From a virus, in IMG/VR virus record IMGVR_UViG_3300031963_000233, positions 1 to 49,097 of that record: DNA of 49,097 nucleotides. One strand, 5' to 3'. Below are positions 48,274 to 49,097 of this stretch, one piece after another. A model generated the notes under the pieces. It saw only the letters and a list, made by a program, of their open reading frames with translations, did not search any database and was not told the DNA's origin. The translations under genes and the position numbers were made by a program. How positions within the stretch are numbered: position 1 is the first letter of the stretch; each line of letters opens with the position of its first letter.

Positions 48274-49097
48274 ATGACCAAATACGACGCTAATAATGTT
48301 GGAGAACTTATCAAAAAAATCCAAACGGGTGGCATTGCTGAATACCAACAATACTTTTGGAACAAATTAAAAAAGGCTCTCGTCGTACATACCGAAGGTC
48401 GGTTATTTGATAAAGTCATCACGGTATTTAATAACGAAGACCCCGAATCTTCAAAATTCGTACTTAACACCTACGAATCTGTAACAAAAGGGTCGGTGTG
48501 GCGTGGCATAGACAACTTATCCCGCATTTTTAATAGCACGGGGTTTGACATCACGGGCGACCCGTCAACAATTCAGACCCTTTCAGAACAAGATTTCTTT
48601 GGGAAGTATGTCAATGATTTCATCAACATATCCACCGCCCGAGACCCGAACACCGTGCAAGTATGGGTCAAAAACGACCAAGACGAATGGGTTTCACGAT
48701 TTATTGAGACACAATTTATCCTGTTGCTGAACGATGATGAAATCGGGTTCATTGATATTGAACATAGTACTTACGAAATTCAAGTCGACCGTTCCCGCAT
48801 TGGTTCGGTGACAAATGTTTTGCACGACCACCGAAAAATCACTAATTCGTATTACGAAGGAACTGTATATACATTCGGCACGAAAGTCAGATATATCTAC
48901 ATTAACAAAGAACAATTTATTCAGGCCGACTACAACCAAGGAGAGGCCGAAATAAAAATTGAAAACTTCAGCCAACCACTTAAATCACCGTACACATACA
49001 CGGGCGTGGAACGGATTGAAAAAGGTGTCCACAATTCAGCCGTTGCGGGATTTATTCCGTTCGGTAACCATGCTTTAATTCAGCACAGAACTTTCCG
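48274..49097 (+). CDS. Putative portal protein, N-terminal part (continues at 24)
   Basis: First part of the 578-residue protein described at 24-1062; unique bases 48274-48971 give residues 1-232 and the remainder repeats the left end. It starts 12 bases after the terminator of the tail tube unit, so the portal operon must have its own promoter or depend on read-through; I see no good TAnnTTTG box between. N-terminal half is helical (LSEQDFFGKYVNDFINISTA) with strands around IGFIDIEHSTYEIQVD, compatible with a portal. Confidence 0.5.
   Translation, partial: MTKYDANNVGELIKKIQTGGIAEYQQYFWNKLKKALVVHTEGRLFDKVITVFNNEDPESSKFVLNTYESVTKGSVWRGIDNLSRIFNSTGFDITGDPSTIQTLSEQDFFGKYVNDFINISTARDPNTVQVWVKNDQDEWVSRFIETQFILLLNDDEIGFIDIEHSTYEIQVDRSRIGSVTNVLHDHRKITNSYYEGTVYTFGTKVRYIYINKEQFIQADYNQGEAEIKIENFSQPLKSPYTYTGVERIEKGVHNSAVAGFIPFGNHALIQHRTF
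48972..49097. repeat. Terminal direct repeat, right copy
   Basis: Identical to 24-149; see the left copy. Confidence 0.95.

Noticed and set aside
1-49097. Temperate lifestyle genes
   Set aside because: No integrase, excisionase or CI-type repressor was recognised; absence is judged by eye only.

Overview
The window is an almost complete genome of a tailed, long-tailed (siphovirus-like) double-stranded DNA phage, most likely infecting a Bacteroidota host. Evidence for phage: terminase, MuF-like head protein, scaffold and capsid candidates, a tail chaperone with a frameshift site, a tape measure protein, endolysin and spanin-like genes. Evidence for the host: promoters of the Bacteroidota TTTG / TAnnTTTG type, start codons without Shine-Dalgarno sequences, and a primase-helicase with a BT4734-like N-terminal domain. 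I see no integrase or obvious lysogeny repressor, so a virulent lifestyle is likely. The last 126 bases repeat positions 24-149 and one gene (putative portal) reads in frame across the join, so the molecule is circular or terminally redundant with about 48,948 unique bases. Bases 1-23 are a short fold-back artefact.

Layout. 48.3-49.1 kb plus 0-7.4 kb: portal candidate, MuF-like protein, connector-type genes, scaffold candidate and major capsid candidate. 7.4-16.3 kb: GH19 endolysin, then a long run of cysteine-rich, repeat-built, probably surface-exposed virion proteins, three carrying a shared N-terminal module and two carrying mucin-like Thr/Ser-rich linkers. 16.3-18.0 kb: two glycosyltransferase-like genes directly after them. 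18.1-20.4 kb: small membrane, lipoprotein and coiled-coil genes resembling a holin/spanin set.

20.4-29.5 kb, minus strand: an amidoligase plus class II glutamine amidotransferase pair, VRR-NUC nuclease, a small protein with an SSB-like tip, a frameshifted gene, YqaJ-type exonuclease, ERF annealing protein, many small unknown genes and a primase-helicase. Clusters of DnaA boxes spaced exactly 11 bp and a recurring CCGTTATTT element lie in front of several of these genes. 29.5-36.1 kb, plus strand: an accessory block with two PP-loop (PAPS-reductase-like) proteins, two methyltransferase-like proteins, a GP88-like protein and two ParB-like proteins, including an IbrA/IbrB-like pair. One PP-loop gene is AT-rich and sits between 29-bp direct repeats, as a recent insertion would.

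36.0-46.9 kb: terminase subunits, a third glycosyltransferase-like gene, tRNA-Cys, a sulfotransferase-like gene, tail chaperone with -1 frameshift, tape measure and distal tail genes, ending in more of the repeat-linker surface proteins. 46.9-47.4 kb: two small minus-strand genes, one a duplicate of a gene at 27.1 kb. 47.6-48.2 kb: a self-contained transcription unit with its own promoter and terminator, probably the tail tube protein.

Three themes stand out. Virion surface chemistry: glycosyltransferases, a sulfotransferase, Thr/Ser linkers, Cys-rich proteins and a tRNA-Cys. A possible nucleic-acid modification island. An amidoligase-amidotransferase pair of unknown product.
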